Assembly: GCA_027604005.1 (NCBI GenBank)
Contig: JADGJT010000170.1
Span: 2,093-46,687 of the forward strand
Origin: Dinochytrium kinnereticum
Taxonomy: Eukaryota > Chytridiomycota > Chytridiomycetes > Chytridiales > Chytridiaceae
Direction: 5' to 3'
Length of the DNA: 44,595 bases
Shown: positions 32,034 through 42,480 of the stretch, in pieces
How the letters are laid out: the number at the start of each line of letters is the position of its first letter
How positions within the stretch are numbered: the stretch's first letter is position 1
The notes under the pieces: generated by a model
Databases searched by the model: none
What the model was told of the DNA's origin: nothing
The model's input: only the letters and a program-made list of their open reading frames with translations
Position numbers and translations under genes: made by a program

Positions 32034-34113
32034 ATGGCGCACCATCCGTTCTCCTCCATGCCGCGGCTGCAGACGACAGTGACGGCCACCACTGTCTGGG
32101 GCGGCACCGCCACCATCTGGAACCCTTCGCCCGACTCCCCAGTGCCTGGCGCCGTCGGCTTGACTGGGATCATACTTGGGACCGCAACTGCCTTTTCCGT
32201 GTCCATCAGCCAGACGGCGTCTCTTCGTAGCTTTCGGCAAGCGATCATGGAGGCGACGGGTGTTCCGCCGATGCTTCTGTTTCGAGTTAACGATCACTCG
32301 ATGCTTGCCACAGATCCCCGGATCTTGAGGGTGGCAAGGGAGAGAGAGTGCTCAAAGATGACGGGCTTGCCTAACTGTGCTGTTGTTCTCTTAGCCGCTT
32401 CTACACTTGTTAAAGGTGAGGAAGCGAGCGTCGGGGACTGGTTCCCGGACGCTTTTAAGGGCGGAGAGAAGGCTGCTGGAGGCACCGTGCATTTTCTTGT
32501 TGTGGTCAATGAATCAACGACAACAGACTTCCGGTTAGAAGGTCCTACAAAGGGTAAGCCATCTTTCTCCGTATTCTATTTTCTTTGTCTCCTTTTTTTA
32601 CTCTCTGCTCCAGATGATAACAGTGGTGTCTCGAAAGCAGCAGAGAACCCTCGTAATCCCATCACAAGCGATCCCATGCATCTCAACGGCTCAATAGCGG
32701 CCACTCATTCAACAGGTACATATAACCTCCATCACTTACGAATCATGCTCAACGGGTTTCCTTTCTCTTTTGTATTGAAGCAGACCCATCTCGTCGAACA
32801 TGTGAGCATGTTCTACCTCAGCGGGAATCTCCAAGCATTCATACGGCCACATCACCCACACCCACACCATCTCCTCCACCAGTGTCAATGCCCGTTCCAC
32901 CCATTCGGTCAGAATCCAAAAACAACGCCATCTTATTGAATGGCTCTTTCGGATCCTCCACCTTCTCATCCGCACCATCTCAAGCCGCCACGACACGGTC
33001 TTCGAGCCCAGGCGTTCCTCAACCTCCATTGCGGACACCTCCCATACCTACCCAAATGATCACTGCAGCTTCGTTTCCATTCCCTCCGCCACCAGATCCT
33101 GAACCATCACCCAGAACTCTGCCGCCCCCTAGGGGAAGGTCGTCATCACAGCCTCCGGATGCTCGTCAGATTGCGGAGCAGAGTTATCCTAGCCCTGCAA
33201 CAACCCCAAGAGGCGGTTTGGAAGGGGTTGCAAGCCGCCCCCCGCACCTTAATGTGATGATAACGTCTCCAAAGACACCGCGATACTCGTTCCTCTTTTC
33301 CGATGATACCGCTCTTCCGTCTCCGCAAGCCATACAGACATCTCATCATCAGAGAACAACGAGAGGGGATGTTCCTATCCGAATTCCAGTTAGAACCGAG
33401 CTCTCTTTGAATGGTTCCGACGAGTTTCGTCTCGGCGGAGGCTACGCTGCTGCAGTGGCGGCAGTAGCAGCTGCATCGACCTCTCAGCTTTACCCATCTC
33501 AACAGAACAGCGACCAATCATCTCGCCCTCCGCTCCGCAACGCATTCAGTAACCAGAACCTCTACCAAGTGCCTCCTCGAACCGTAGCAGCCTCCCTTCC
33601 TCGAATGATGGATGCATCAATGAGACCATCCAACTCCAGTTCAGAAATCGAGCGTGGGAGAAGCCGGAATCCCACCGCCATGAATGGTGAAACCCTGATC
33701 CCTTCCACCCCATTCTCGTTCCCGCGAAACATTCGAGATGCCCCACCGAGGTCGTTTTACCCGCCTTCGGAGTTTGAGAGAGGAAGAAGTCCGCCTCCTC
33801 CATTGGTGAAATCGAAGCAGGCGCGAGGGGATGGGTTGACGTCCTCTCCTACTTTAAGAAGGATTTTGAGCGGGGAGGAGGGGGCAAATGAGAGTGGGGG
33901 AGGGAGATGGAAGGGGAATCCGAAGAAGATGAAACAGTTTTTCCCGGAATTAAATACCGCTGGACTCATGTGTGTTCTCCTTTTTATTTCTTGTTCTTAT
34001 TTTTTTTCTCTTTCGTTTCTTCTTGGCAAGCATTTGCGAAATAGTTTTTTTTCTCACCTCTGTGCCATCCATATCCAAAATGCAGGGAGCCTCCGCCTTA
34101 CATTCCTCGATAG
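32034..34113 (+). CDS. Crinkler-header-like ubiquitin-fold protein with disordered tail (copy B)
   Basis: Four exons (32034-32553, 32614-32715, 32784-33969, 34086-34113) join in phase to 611 residues. The header (about residues 42-160) aligns block by block with copy A: LTGIILGTATAFSVSI, LLFRVNDHSMLATDPRIL, VVLLAASTLVK, SVGDWFPDAF, VHFLVVV. In copy B the WFP and VHF blocks are even closer to CRN headers. The tail is rich in Pro, Ser and Arg, with little predicted structure apart from an Ala-rich stretch near 33440 and a short KMKQFFPELN segment. The last tiny exon adds EPPPYIPR, giving a PPxY motif at the extreme C-terminus (605-608). The start is the first ATG in the open frame; the frame reads upstream without ATG. 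The two genes are clearly a tandem duplication that diverged in the tail. Confidence 0.72.
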
Positions 34114-34587
34114 ATTTAGACATTTACTTCGTATCCTCACTTGCGTTCCTGTCGAGTTATAGAGTTATATACAATACGACTGCTCTGTTCAGGAACAATC
34201 ATTTTCGCAACAACCGACCCGTATCTCCACCTAATATTATCATTGGAGGGTTTTAAAGACTAGAAATCCTTCGCCGCTTGTTTACACCACGTCGTCTATC
34301 CGTAATCTTTCCACTTTTACATTTGCATATTATAGTGATCTAGAGATCTTTAGACTTGCCCTCTTTATTTATGTACCAACGATGGAAGGATAACTTATTT
34401 TTCTTTTTATTATGTGTTCAGCCACGAAGACGTAGAATGGAAGAGTGATAGTTTATTTTCTTCTTTCTTTTTCAGGTGATAGATCAAAATAAAGAGTAGA
34501 GAATTCAATAAACCAACATATTGATTGGCAACAAAACTCACACATGTGGGAAAAGCAAAAAAAAGGAAAAGGAATAATAATAACAAA
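34114..34587. other. Convergent 3' region
   Basis: Spacer between the stop codons of copy B (+) and the large Sel1-repeat gene (-). AT-rich, several AATAAA-like strings near 34488 and 34507. No gene seen. Confidence 0.5.
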
Positions 34588-37500
34588 TCACTGCCTTCCA
34601 TAAGAGAGCCTCCTCAGGCTCTCACCGGCGCTCTCATGCCCCATCCCCACCGCCCTCCCATACAAATCCACCGCCTTTCCCATATCCTGTGCCACCCCAA
34701 CACCTCTCTCATAACAAACCGCCAAATTAAACACCCCAGCGGGATCCCTTAGTCCGGCAGCCTTTGCATACCAATCAAATGCAGCCTTTCCATCCTTGCT
34801 CAATCCAGAGATCCCCTCCTCATGATAATACCCCAAGGCGTTCATAGCAGCCGCATTCCCTCTCCCAGCCGCCCGTCGAAACAGAGAGAGAGCAAGCTTA
34901 ACATCCTGCTTTAGACCGTCCATTCCCGTCGCAGTGGCATAAACAAGGCCGAGCGCGTACAATCCCGCAGCGTCTCCCATCTCTGCGGCCGCGTGGTACA
35001 TTTTGGCGGCTCTGTGAGGATCTTTGGCCACGCCGATTCCTTGCTGCAGGCATCGACCCAGGCTCACTAGAGCGGGAGCGCAACCAAGGTCCGCGGAGGT
35101 TTGGTACCATTTTACAGCTGCTGCAATATCTCGCTGGAGGTTCCCGATCCCTTGCTCGCAGCACATTCCTAAAGAGTTCATCGCTGTTGGGTCACCCAAC
35201 ATCTGGGCAGCTCGGGTGTACAGAGCGACGGCTTGAATAGGGTTCAGAGGCACAGCAGGAGCCCCACTACCAGTTCTGTAGAGATCTCCCAACGCGTTCA
35301 TCGCCGCAGTCTCACCCATCTCCGAAGCCCTAAAGAGCATGGCAGCACCCTTCCTAGGATTTTTCTCAGTTCGGACCCACTCGGATGCAGCGATTAAATC
35401 GTCGCCAACGGGAGCAATGTGCAGCATGGCGAGCCTCGCCTGAGCAGTAACGCTTTTAAGCTCAATCGCTTCGGCGTACCGGAACGCCGCCTGTCCGAGG
35501 TCGCGATCAAATCCAACCCCGTCCCGGTGGCAATCTCCTAGCCTAATAATGGCCTGGACTTCACCCTGCTCCGCGGCCCTTTTATAAAATTCAATGGCGT
35601 GGAGGGGGTCCTCGGGGCACCCTGCGGCGCCATTCTCGTAAAGAAGGCCAAGGTGGTAGATAGCGAGTGCGTGGCCTCCTTCGGAAGACTTGGTGTAAAG
35701 CTTAAAGGCTGTGTCGGGGTCCCGTCGGAGACCAGGCCCACCAGTCTCCAGCAGCATGGCGAGGTGTGTCTGGGCCATAATATTCTTAGCATCCGCGGCC
35801 TTTTTATAAAGGCGTGCGGCAGCCGCAGCGTCTCTCGGTAAGCCCATACCGTCCCTGTGCATATCCCCTAACAAGAGCTGTGCGTCAGCTGACCCCTGCT
35901 TGCACGCCTTATCAAGCCACCGCACAGCCTGACCGAGATCTCGAGTCGTCCCGATCGCAAGGCGGTAGCATCTCCCAGTATTGAACTGCCCAGCCAGATG
36001 ACCCTGTTCGGCGGACTTGATGAACATGCGAAGGGCTCGGGGCAAGTCTCGTAGAATCCTGTATGAGGTTGATCCAGTCTCAAGCATCATAGCAAGGTCG
36101 TTCTGAGCCCCCGCATGGCCCACGGCGGCGGCTCGCTCAAACATCCGAAAGGCTCGCGCGGGGTCTTTTTTCACGGGGGAAACGCCATCCCTGATCAGTT
36201 CTCCTAGTCGGTGCAGTGACTCTCCCAACTGCCTCTCGCATCCCTTCTGATACATCCGGACCGCAGTCTTCATGTCCTTCTTGAGAAGATCGTCAACACC
36301 AACCTCATGGAGCCGTCCAAGATAGTACTGTGCGAGCTCTACCGAAGCGGTGGCTTGAGCTTGATAGATCCTTATCGCCTCCGCCAAATCTCGCTTGATC
36401 CCAACCCCAAGTTCCAGGCACCTTGCGAATCTCACCATCGCCTCCTTATGCCCGTTGGCAGCCGCCTGCCTGTATAGCGCGACCGCCTGCACGGGGTCAT
36501 ATGGAATCACCTCACCCCCCTTCTCCAACAACTGTCCAAGAAAGCACTGAGCATTCGAGTCATCCTGGTCACTAGCCAGTCTAAGGAGCTGAAGAGCAGC
36601 AGCCTCATCTCGATCTGGAACGCCAATCCGGTGGACGAGACAAAATGCGAGTCTGTACCGTGCATCGCTGTCGCCGCGTTCCGCCGCATCACGATAAAGC
36701 GTGACAGCCTTTACCAGGTCTCGAGATACCCCGATCCCATGACGATAGCAGAATCCAAGGGCTGACATAGCCGGTGCGTAACCTTGTGCTGCGGATGCCT
36801 CGTAGAGTGGGATAGCAAGCGCGGCCCCTCTCTTCAGTAACTGATCTTGAGAGCTTTCCGGTGCTGCCACACCAGAAGTGGCGCTCAAAAAGGAGTGTCC
36901 GACAGCCGCAGGGTCCATCGGAACACCCACTCCATTACGATAGCATTCTGCCAGACTGAACTGCCCGGCAGCGCTTCCAAGATTAGCGGATTGTCTGTAC
37001 ATGTCGACAGCCCTAAACTCATCCTTTGCCACCCCAAGACCAAGCTGAAGGCAGTACCCCGCGGCCTCAAGGCCATGATGATCACCGAGATTAGCGCTAC
37101 GCTGGTAGAGCGCGTAGGCTTCCTTGAATGACCGTGCGGGAATAACGACCTTTCCCTCTTCGTCTGTCACGCCATTCTCATGACATCGGCCAAGATAGTA
37201 GAGCCCCAGGGGATGGTTAGCATCAGCCGAGCGACGGTAGAGACTAATTGCAGATCGAACGTTTCGAGGCGCCCAGGCGCCTTGCTCAAGACACCTGCCA
37301 TACCGCGCCATACCCTCGGGATCAGCATTCTCAGAAGCCAGGCGAAACTGCTCCGAAGCACGCATTCGATCCTGCGGAAGGAATTCTGGAACGCCCATAT
37401 CATAGAGCCGACCAAGTCTGCACTGAGCGCGAGAGTTTCCCATGGAGGAAGCAGAGTGAAGAAGAGTTATGGCTGCCGCCACTTGAGATTTTCGAGGTGA

Positions 37501-38598
37501 ACCAGATGGAGGCTCGAGGTATCTCATAGCAAGATCGTACTTGGATTGAGAATCTTCTGGTTCAGTCTCAAGAGTGGGTTCAGGGGTGTCCTCTGTTGAG
37601 GGGATAATGGGTTGCATTGAGATCCTGTTGTGATTCCACCGTGGTGAGTCGGGAGTGGTGCTTCGGAGATGAGGTCGAGAGGGAAGAGGTGAGTTCATGT
37701 AGCTAGCCAGCTTCGGGTTTTGAAATTCGGGATCGTTGGAAGGAGTTTCGGGTTCAGATTCTTCTTGCTGAAGAGATGTTGAGATGGAGAGGACGGAGAG
37801 GCGATGGTCAACTGCAGACGTATCGCTATAAAAAGATTGAACGCTGATCATGCTGGCTCGGTTATTAACGGGCTCATCTTCCAGGCTGTTAAATGAAAAG
37901 TCGGGGAGGGCAAGAAAATCACCCGTGGGGGTGATATCAACCTCAGGAGGGGTGATGGAGGGAGGGTCTTGTGCCTTCATCTTCACTGGCTGAACCTGCT
38001 CTGAACTCTTAAGGCTGTGAGTCCCTCTCGAGCTTTTCAAGTTCAACTCTGTCGAAACAAGTCCAAGCAATGTATCCATCCGCTCCTCGAATAGAGGCTC
38101 TGCCGGTGAAATGCCATTGAGTTCAAGAACCCCGTCAACTCGCTTATCAAACCCCGCAAACTCGGAAGGCCAGGCCCCATCCCTATCGACATTTAAGACA
38201 ACAATCAATGGCGTCTTCTCCTTTTCAAGCTTAAGAAGGTACGTTTGGTAGAAGGTGGACTCCTGAAATCAATTCAGTCAGAATGAATGAAGGGGGGGGG
38301 TGGAAGGAAACGAACCTTGAAGTTCCCGCCGATGATTGCAACAACTTTCCGGGTTTCCGGTCCTGCATCGTCATCAAGGTGAGAGATGACCGAGATGGTC
38401 ACGCCGCGGGTCTCCAGCGATGTCTTGATGCTCTTGCCAAGAGCTTCGTCTACGTGCCTAAATCAAGAGAATTCGTCTGGTGTCAGCTTCTTCCCCACAT
38501 AATCCTTCTGCATGCATTCAAACACAAACTCACGAGTACGCGAGGACGGTCTCAGTGGGATCGCTCAACCCATTCATCGAGGCGACGGCGTCAGGCAT
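34588..38598 (-). CDS. Large Sel1-repeat protein with TIR-like N-terminal domain
   Basis: Three exons (38534-38598, 38316-38457, 34588-38262) join in phase to 1,293 residues. From about residue 310 to the end the chain is a solenoid of roughly two dozen Sel1-like repeats of about 36 residues (pattern A...LG..Y..G.GV..D...A...Y..AA..G), a protein-interaction scaffold. Residues about 15-125 show an alternating beta/alpha order resembling a TIR domain: TVLAYSHVDEAL, GKSIKTSLETRGVTISVIS, RKVVAIIGGNFKESTFYQTY, TPLIVVLNVDRDGAWP. The catalytic Glu of NADase-type TIRs is not seen at the expected place after the ES-F-Y segment, so a binding rather than enzymatic domain is more likely. Residues 130-310 are Ser/Pro-rich linker. 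The protein has no signal peptide or membrane helix. It is head-to-head with another Sel1 protein 439 bp away. The TIR reading is inference; the Sel1 repeats are certain. Confidence 0.85.
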
Positions 38599-39037
38599 CT
38601 CTGCTGTCCGTCGTCAAAGAAGGCAACGGGCAGTTCTTGGGAAAGAGGGAATGTTGGTTTAAGAGAGGTGACACGGTGAGGAGTCTGCCTTCTGAAACCA
38701 GCCACCCCAGCCGTCTCAGGAATCGGAAAGTGCAACGACCTCTGCGTGGGTGAGGGCATGAGGCAACCTCCGTGTGTATAGCCCTGTTTTGCATTGGGGA
38801 GGTGGTGAGCGGCGGCGCGTCCGAGCGAACAAGCGATGTTTTGCTGCTTATTTCACGCTCTTCACACTCAAAGTCCAGAGTCACTCTCGCATCTGTGGCA
38901 TTATAAGGTGGTCGCCTTGCGGGTTCAATGCCCAGAGTTAGTACGCGCAAATCCCTTAATTCCGCGGATTTACACCCCCTCATGCAGTCAAGACCACTGC
39001 AGTCCACCCACATCCATCTCAAACCCCACTGCAGCGG
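38599..39037. promoter_or_regulatory. Shared bidirectional promoter of the two Sel1-repeat genes
   Basis: 439 bp separate the two start codons, so the transcription control of both genes must lie here or overlap their 5' UTRs. A TATA-like ttataagg is at about 38901-38908. No other motif could be assigned. The short open frames here have no domains. Confidence 0.5.
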
Positions 39038-41530
39038 ATGGAAGAAGACCCACCCAGTCACCTCACCACAACCTCAATCCGGCTCGTCACCCCAACCCAC
39101 TTTGACGATCTAACCCCAGACGACCAGTATGAGCTAGCCAACTGTTATTTGAGGGGTAGCGATGGCGTATCAATGAACCTGGAGCTGGCCGTGAAGCTTT
39201 ACCAGAAATCTGCCACCCGCAAATACGCCCTCTCTCAAACCCTCCTTGGGCATTGCTACGAGAAGGGGATTGGGGGGTTGGAGAAAGATGTGGGGGCAGC
39301 TGTGAAGCTTTACCAAGCAGCCGCGGAGCAAGGAGAAGGTGATGCCATGTACTCTCTCGGCAACTGCTACAGAACAGGGCAGGGCGTCATTTGTGATATT
39401 TCTCGCGCTGCAGAACTGTACCGTCGATCCGCGGAGAGAGGAAACCTTGACGCTCAAAATATACTTGGAGATTGCTTTCGGGATGGAGTGGGGTTTCAGC
39501 AGGATCTGGTCAAAGCCATGGCCATGTATAAACTTGCGGCTGAGAAAGGGCACTCAGGATCTCAGGCGTCTCTTGCTTTTATCTACGAGAGAGGTATACC
39601 GGGATATCTGGATCCAGACCCATCTCTTGCGTTCGAGCTGTACCATCACAGTGCGAATCAAGGCAACGCAGCCGGGAAATCTGGACTAGGATGGTGTTAT
39701 CAAACCGGAATTGGAACACCGAAAGAGCCAATGATGGCGTTGCAGCTTTATCGAGCTGCTGCGGAGAGCAATGATCCTAGAGGGCAGAACTTGCTGGGAC
39801 TTTGTTACGATATCGGTGTACTGGTCCCAAAAGATGCAAACCTCGCGTTCAACATGTTCACATGGGCCGCAGATCAAGGCGACATTGACGCAGTTTGCAA
39901 CCTCGCAGCCTGTTACATGCAAGGCAAAGGCACCGAAAAAGATATCACCAAAGCCATTCACCTCTTTGAGCAAGCCACTGAAAAAGGCAACGCCATAGGA
40001 CTCCTCCAACTAGGCTACTGCTACGAAACCGGTCAAGGCCACCTCACAAAAGACCTCGCGAAAGCCGCAGAACTCTACCACAAATCCTCCAAGAAGGGCA
40101 ACGCCGTCGCGCGATGCAACCTCGCGAATTTCATAAAAAATGGGATTGGTGGCATGGCACGAAACCCCCAAAGAGCCATTGAGCTGTACCGACTGGCATC
40201 TGATCAAGGCAACGCATCCGCAAGTTACAATCTCGGGGTGTCATATCAGACTGGTGTTCCTGAGGCTGGGCTTGCGAAGGATTTGAAGGAGGCAGCAGAG
40301 CTCTTTAGACGGGCTGCTGAGGCGGGGCATTCGGGAGCGCAGGCCGCTCTTGGGTTTCTGTTGGAGAAGGGGAATGGGGTTGCAAAGGATGATGTGGAGG
40401 CCTTGGAGTGGTATCGGAAGGCTGCAGGGCAGGGAAGCGCGGCGGGGATGCACCTGCTGGCTGTGAAGCTTATAGAGGGGTACAAGCTTGATCCTATAGT
40501 GCACAGATCCAAAGAAGAGGAGGCGATCGATCTGTTAGACCGAGCAGCCTCTCAGAATTTTGTCCCCGGAATACTCTTTCAAGCCAACTACTGTCTCTCC
40601 CGTCGGCCACTAGACCCGAAATATCTCGAAAAATCCGAAACGCTCTTCAAGAAGGCCGCAGAGATGGGCGTGACTGAAGCTCAACTGATTCTTGCACAAC
40701 TCTTCGAATCTGGCCGTCTCCCTTGCGGAAAAGACATCAACGCCGCCATTGAGCTTTATCAGAAGGCTGGGGACAACGTCACGGCTATACGAAGGTTGGC
40801 CAACCTCCTCACCTCAGTCTCAGACACCCCGCCATCTGCTGGAGAGAAGATTCAGCGGGACGCCCTAAAAATTGTTGAGGCTGTTGAGCTCTACAAACGT
40901 GCCGCAGAGATGGGAGACGCAGAGTCACAAAGAATCTTAGGCTCACTTTTTCTGCACGGGAGACCTGGACTTATTGATCGTGACCCTGTTCAAGCCCTAA
41001 AATACTACAAGATGGGTTCCGAAAACGGCGACACAGAATCAAGAGTCGGCTACGCTTACTGTCTTGAAAATGGAATCGGACTTCCCCATCCAGACACCAC
41101 AACAGCAGTGAAATGGTACACCCTCGCATCAGAAAGTGGCAGCGTGACAGCCATGAAGAACCTCGCCAACCTCCTCAAAAAAGGCTCTCATGGAGTCGAC
41201 AAGGACCTTCCCCGCGCGTTCGCTCTCTACCGTCAAGCCGTTTCCAAGGGGGACATTGACGCGATGAACAATCTCGGGCACTGCTATGAGAACGGAATCG
41301 GGGTGGACAAGAACCCCGCGGAGGCTGTGGAGTGGTACCTCAAAGCCGCAGGGAGAGGAAACCCGGTCGCGGAGAACAATCTGGGCATATGCTATGAGAA
41401 GGGGGTTGGAGTTGAGAGGGACGTGAAGGTTGCGGTAGAATACTACCGCAAGGCTGTTGAGCATGGGAACAAGAAGGCAGAGCTGAATCACCGTCGCGCG
41501 GTAAAGGAGGCCGAGAAGGCAGCTTTTTGA
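39038..41530 (+). CDS. Intronless Sel1-repeat protein
   Basis: A single open exon of 830 residues. After a 25-residue start (LTPDDQYELANCYLRG) the protein is almost entirely Sel1-like repeats, about twenty, with clear units such as AELYRRSAERGNLDAQNILG and CFRDGVGFQQDLVKAMAMYK. Two less regular stretches (about residues 490-540 and 580-625) break the solenoid. It ends in a basic, charged helix. No signal peptide, membrane helix or enzyme domain. Sel1 repeat proteins act as adaptors, for example in ER-associated degradation (Hrd3) and chitin synthase activation (Skt5/Chs4), but neither family's additional domains are present. Start ATG 39038 is the first in frame. It diverges from the TIR-like/Sel1 gene, and the repeat consensus of the two is similar, suggesting a shared origin. 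Confidence 0.92.
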   Translation: MEEDPPSHLTTTSIRLVTPTHFDDLTPDDQYELANCYLRGSDGVSMNLELAVKLYQKSATRKYALSQTLLGHCYEKGIGGLEKDVGAAVKLYQAAAEQGEGDAMYSLGNCYRTGQGVICDISRAAELYRRSAERGNLDAQNILGDCFRDGVGFQQDLVKAMAMYKLAAEKGHSGSQASLAFIYERGIPGYLDPDPSLAFELYHHSANQGNAAGKSGLGWCYQTGIGTPKEPMMALQLYRAAAESNDPRGQNLLGLCYDIGVLVPKDANLAFNMFTWAADQGDIDAVCNLAACYMQGKGTEKDITKAIHLFEQATEKGNAIGLLQLGYCYETGQGHLTKDLAKAAELYHKSSKKGNAVARCNLANFIKNGIGGMARNPQRAIELYRLASDQGNASASYNLGVSYQTGVPEAGLAKDLKEAAELFRRAAEAGHSGAQAALGFLLEKGNGVAKDDVEALEWYRKAAGQGSAAGMHLLAVKLIEGYKLDPIVHRSKEEEAIDLLDRAASQNFVPGILFQANYCLSRRPLDPKYLEKSETLFKKAAEMGVTEAQLILAQLFESGRLPCGKDINAAIELYQKAGDNVTAIRRLANLLTSVSDTPPSAGEKIQRDALKIVEAVELYKRAAEMGDAESQRILGSLFLHGRPGLIDRDPVQALKYYKMGSENGDTESRVGYAYCLENGIGLPHPDTTTAVKWYTLASESGSVTAMKNLANLLKKGSHGVDKDLPRAFALYRQAVSKGDIDAMNNLGHCYENGIGVDKNPAEAVEWYLKAAGRGNPVAENNLGICYEKGVGVERDVKVAVEYYRKAVEHGNKKAELNHRRAVKEAEKAAF

Positions 41531-41650
41531 GATGTGAGGCGTTTTCCATTCTCTGTCAGCCATTCAGCAGACGCAGGGTGGCCTTTTCTTTGACGCGTTC
41601 AACAGATCATGATTCGTCGAACGCGTGTTTCGCGTGTCCGCAGCTGTGAG

Positions 41651-41656
41651 AATAAA
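41651..41656 (+). terminator. Candidate polyadenylation signal of the intronless Sel1 gene
   Basis: AATAAA about 120 bases after the stop codon of the Sel1-repeat gene. Position-based only. Confidence 0.4.
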
Positions 41657-41826
41657 GACGGCGTTTTTCGCGTTGCTCCTTGTCCCACCACCCACGCGCA
41701 GAGGGTCCTTTTTTCCCACGCTCCGTACCGTGATACAAGACACAAATCCATATGACGAAAGCCAACAGGGCTCAATCCCGTTTTTCCTTCACTTCACACC
41801 TCCTGCCCTCAACACACAGCAAAAGA

Positions 41827-42177
41827 ATGCTCCGATCCATCGCCGTCGTCCTCCTCGTCGCCCTCGCAACGGCCACCTCGGCATCCCCCACCATCGACGT
41901 GGAGAAACGAGAGGTGCTCACGACGGTGTGCAACAGCTGCTGGGGAGGATTCCCGCTCTGCTTCCCAGTGTTTGATGCAACGTGCCGGAATGCTTGTAAG
42001 GAGAAGGGCCTCTCGACTTGGGGAGTGGCCTGCGTGCTTAACACTGGTGAGTGGCCTGCGTTTTTAGTGAATGCTTTTTTTTTTTTTTACCTTTGAAATT
42101 GTGGGGATGAATATTGATATGAGCGTTTCTGTGGGTTTGTAGGTGATGGAAGACATTACTGCGAGTGCAGAGAGTGA
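41827..42177 (+). CDS. Small secreted cysteine-rich peptide precursor, defensin-like
   Basis: Two exons (41827-42046, 42143-42177; GTGAGT...TAG intron of 96 bp) give 84 residues. Residues 1-20 are a signal peptide (positive start, Leu/Val/Ala core, Ala-Ser-Ala end). A short propeptide ends in a Lys-Arg pair (27-28), a Kex2-type cleavage site. The predicted mature chain of 56 residues has eight Cys: 35, 38, 45, 53, 57, 69, 80, 82. The spacing C-x3-C (53, 57), then a Gly-containing loop to Cys 69, then C-x-C (80, 82) is the hallmark of CSalphabeta defensins; Cys 35/38 would add one more bridge. Upstream region has no clear motif; an AATAAA at 42281 follows. It could be antimicrobial, a host-interaction protein or a signalling peptide; the family assignment rests on spacing only. 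Confidence 0.75.
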
Positions 42178-42280
42178 TGTTGCGGGGTTTTGGGTGCTAG
42201 ATGATGATTATTTCTATGGATTAGAGCCTGCGTTTTGGTGCAAGCTGCCTTTTTCTCCCCTTTTCAAGTTATCTTTTAAC

Positions 42281-42286
42281 AATAAA
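42281..42286 (+). terminator. Candidate polyadenylation signal of the cysteine-rich peptide gene
   Basis: AATAAA about 105 bases downstream of the stop codon of the defensin-like gene, in an AT-rich stretch between convergent genes. Confidence 0.45.
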
Positions 42287-42480
42287 TATATTTTATGTTT
42301 ATCTCTCCATGGCAAACACGTACGGTTTTACCTTTTTATTTGAAAAACCACTTTGCCATCCTCTAAAGCACCAGCGTCAAAAAAGGGAGCCATGTATGCA
42401 AAGTTTATCCTTTATTGTATCATATCTTGGACGTGAAAGAGCCCATCCAGCAACCCACACCGACCATCATTCCGCTCCTC

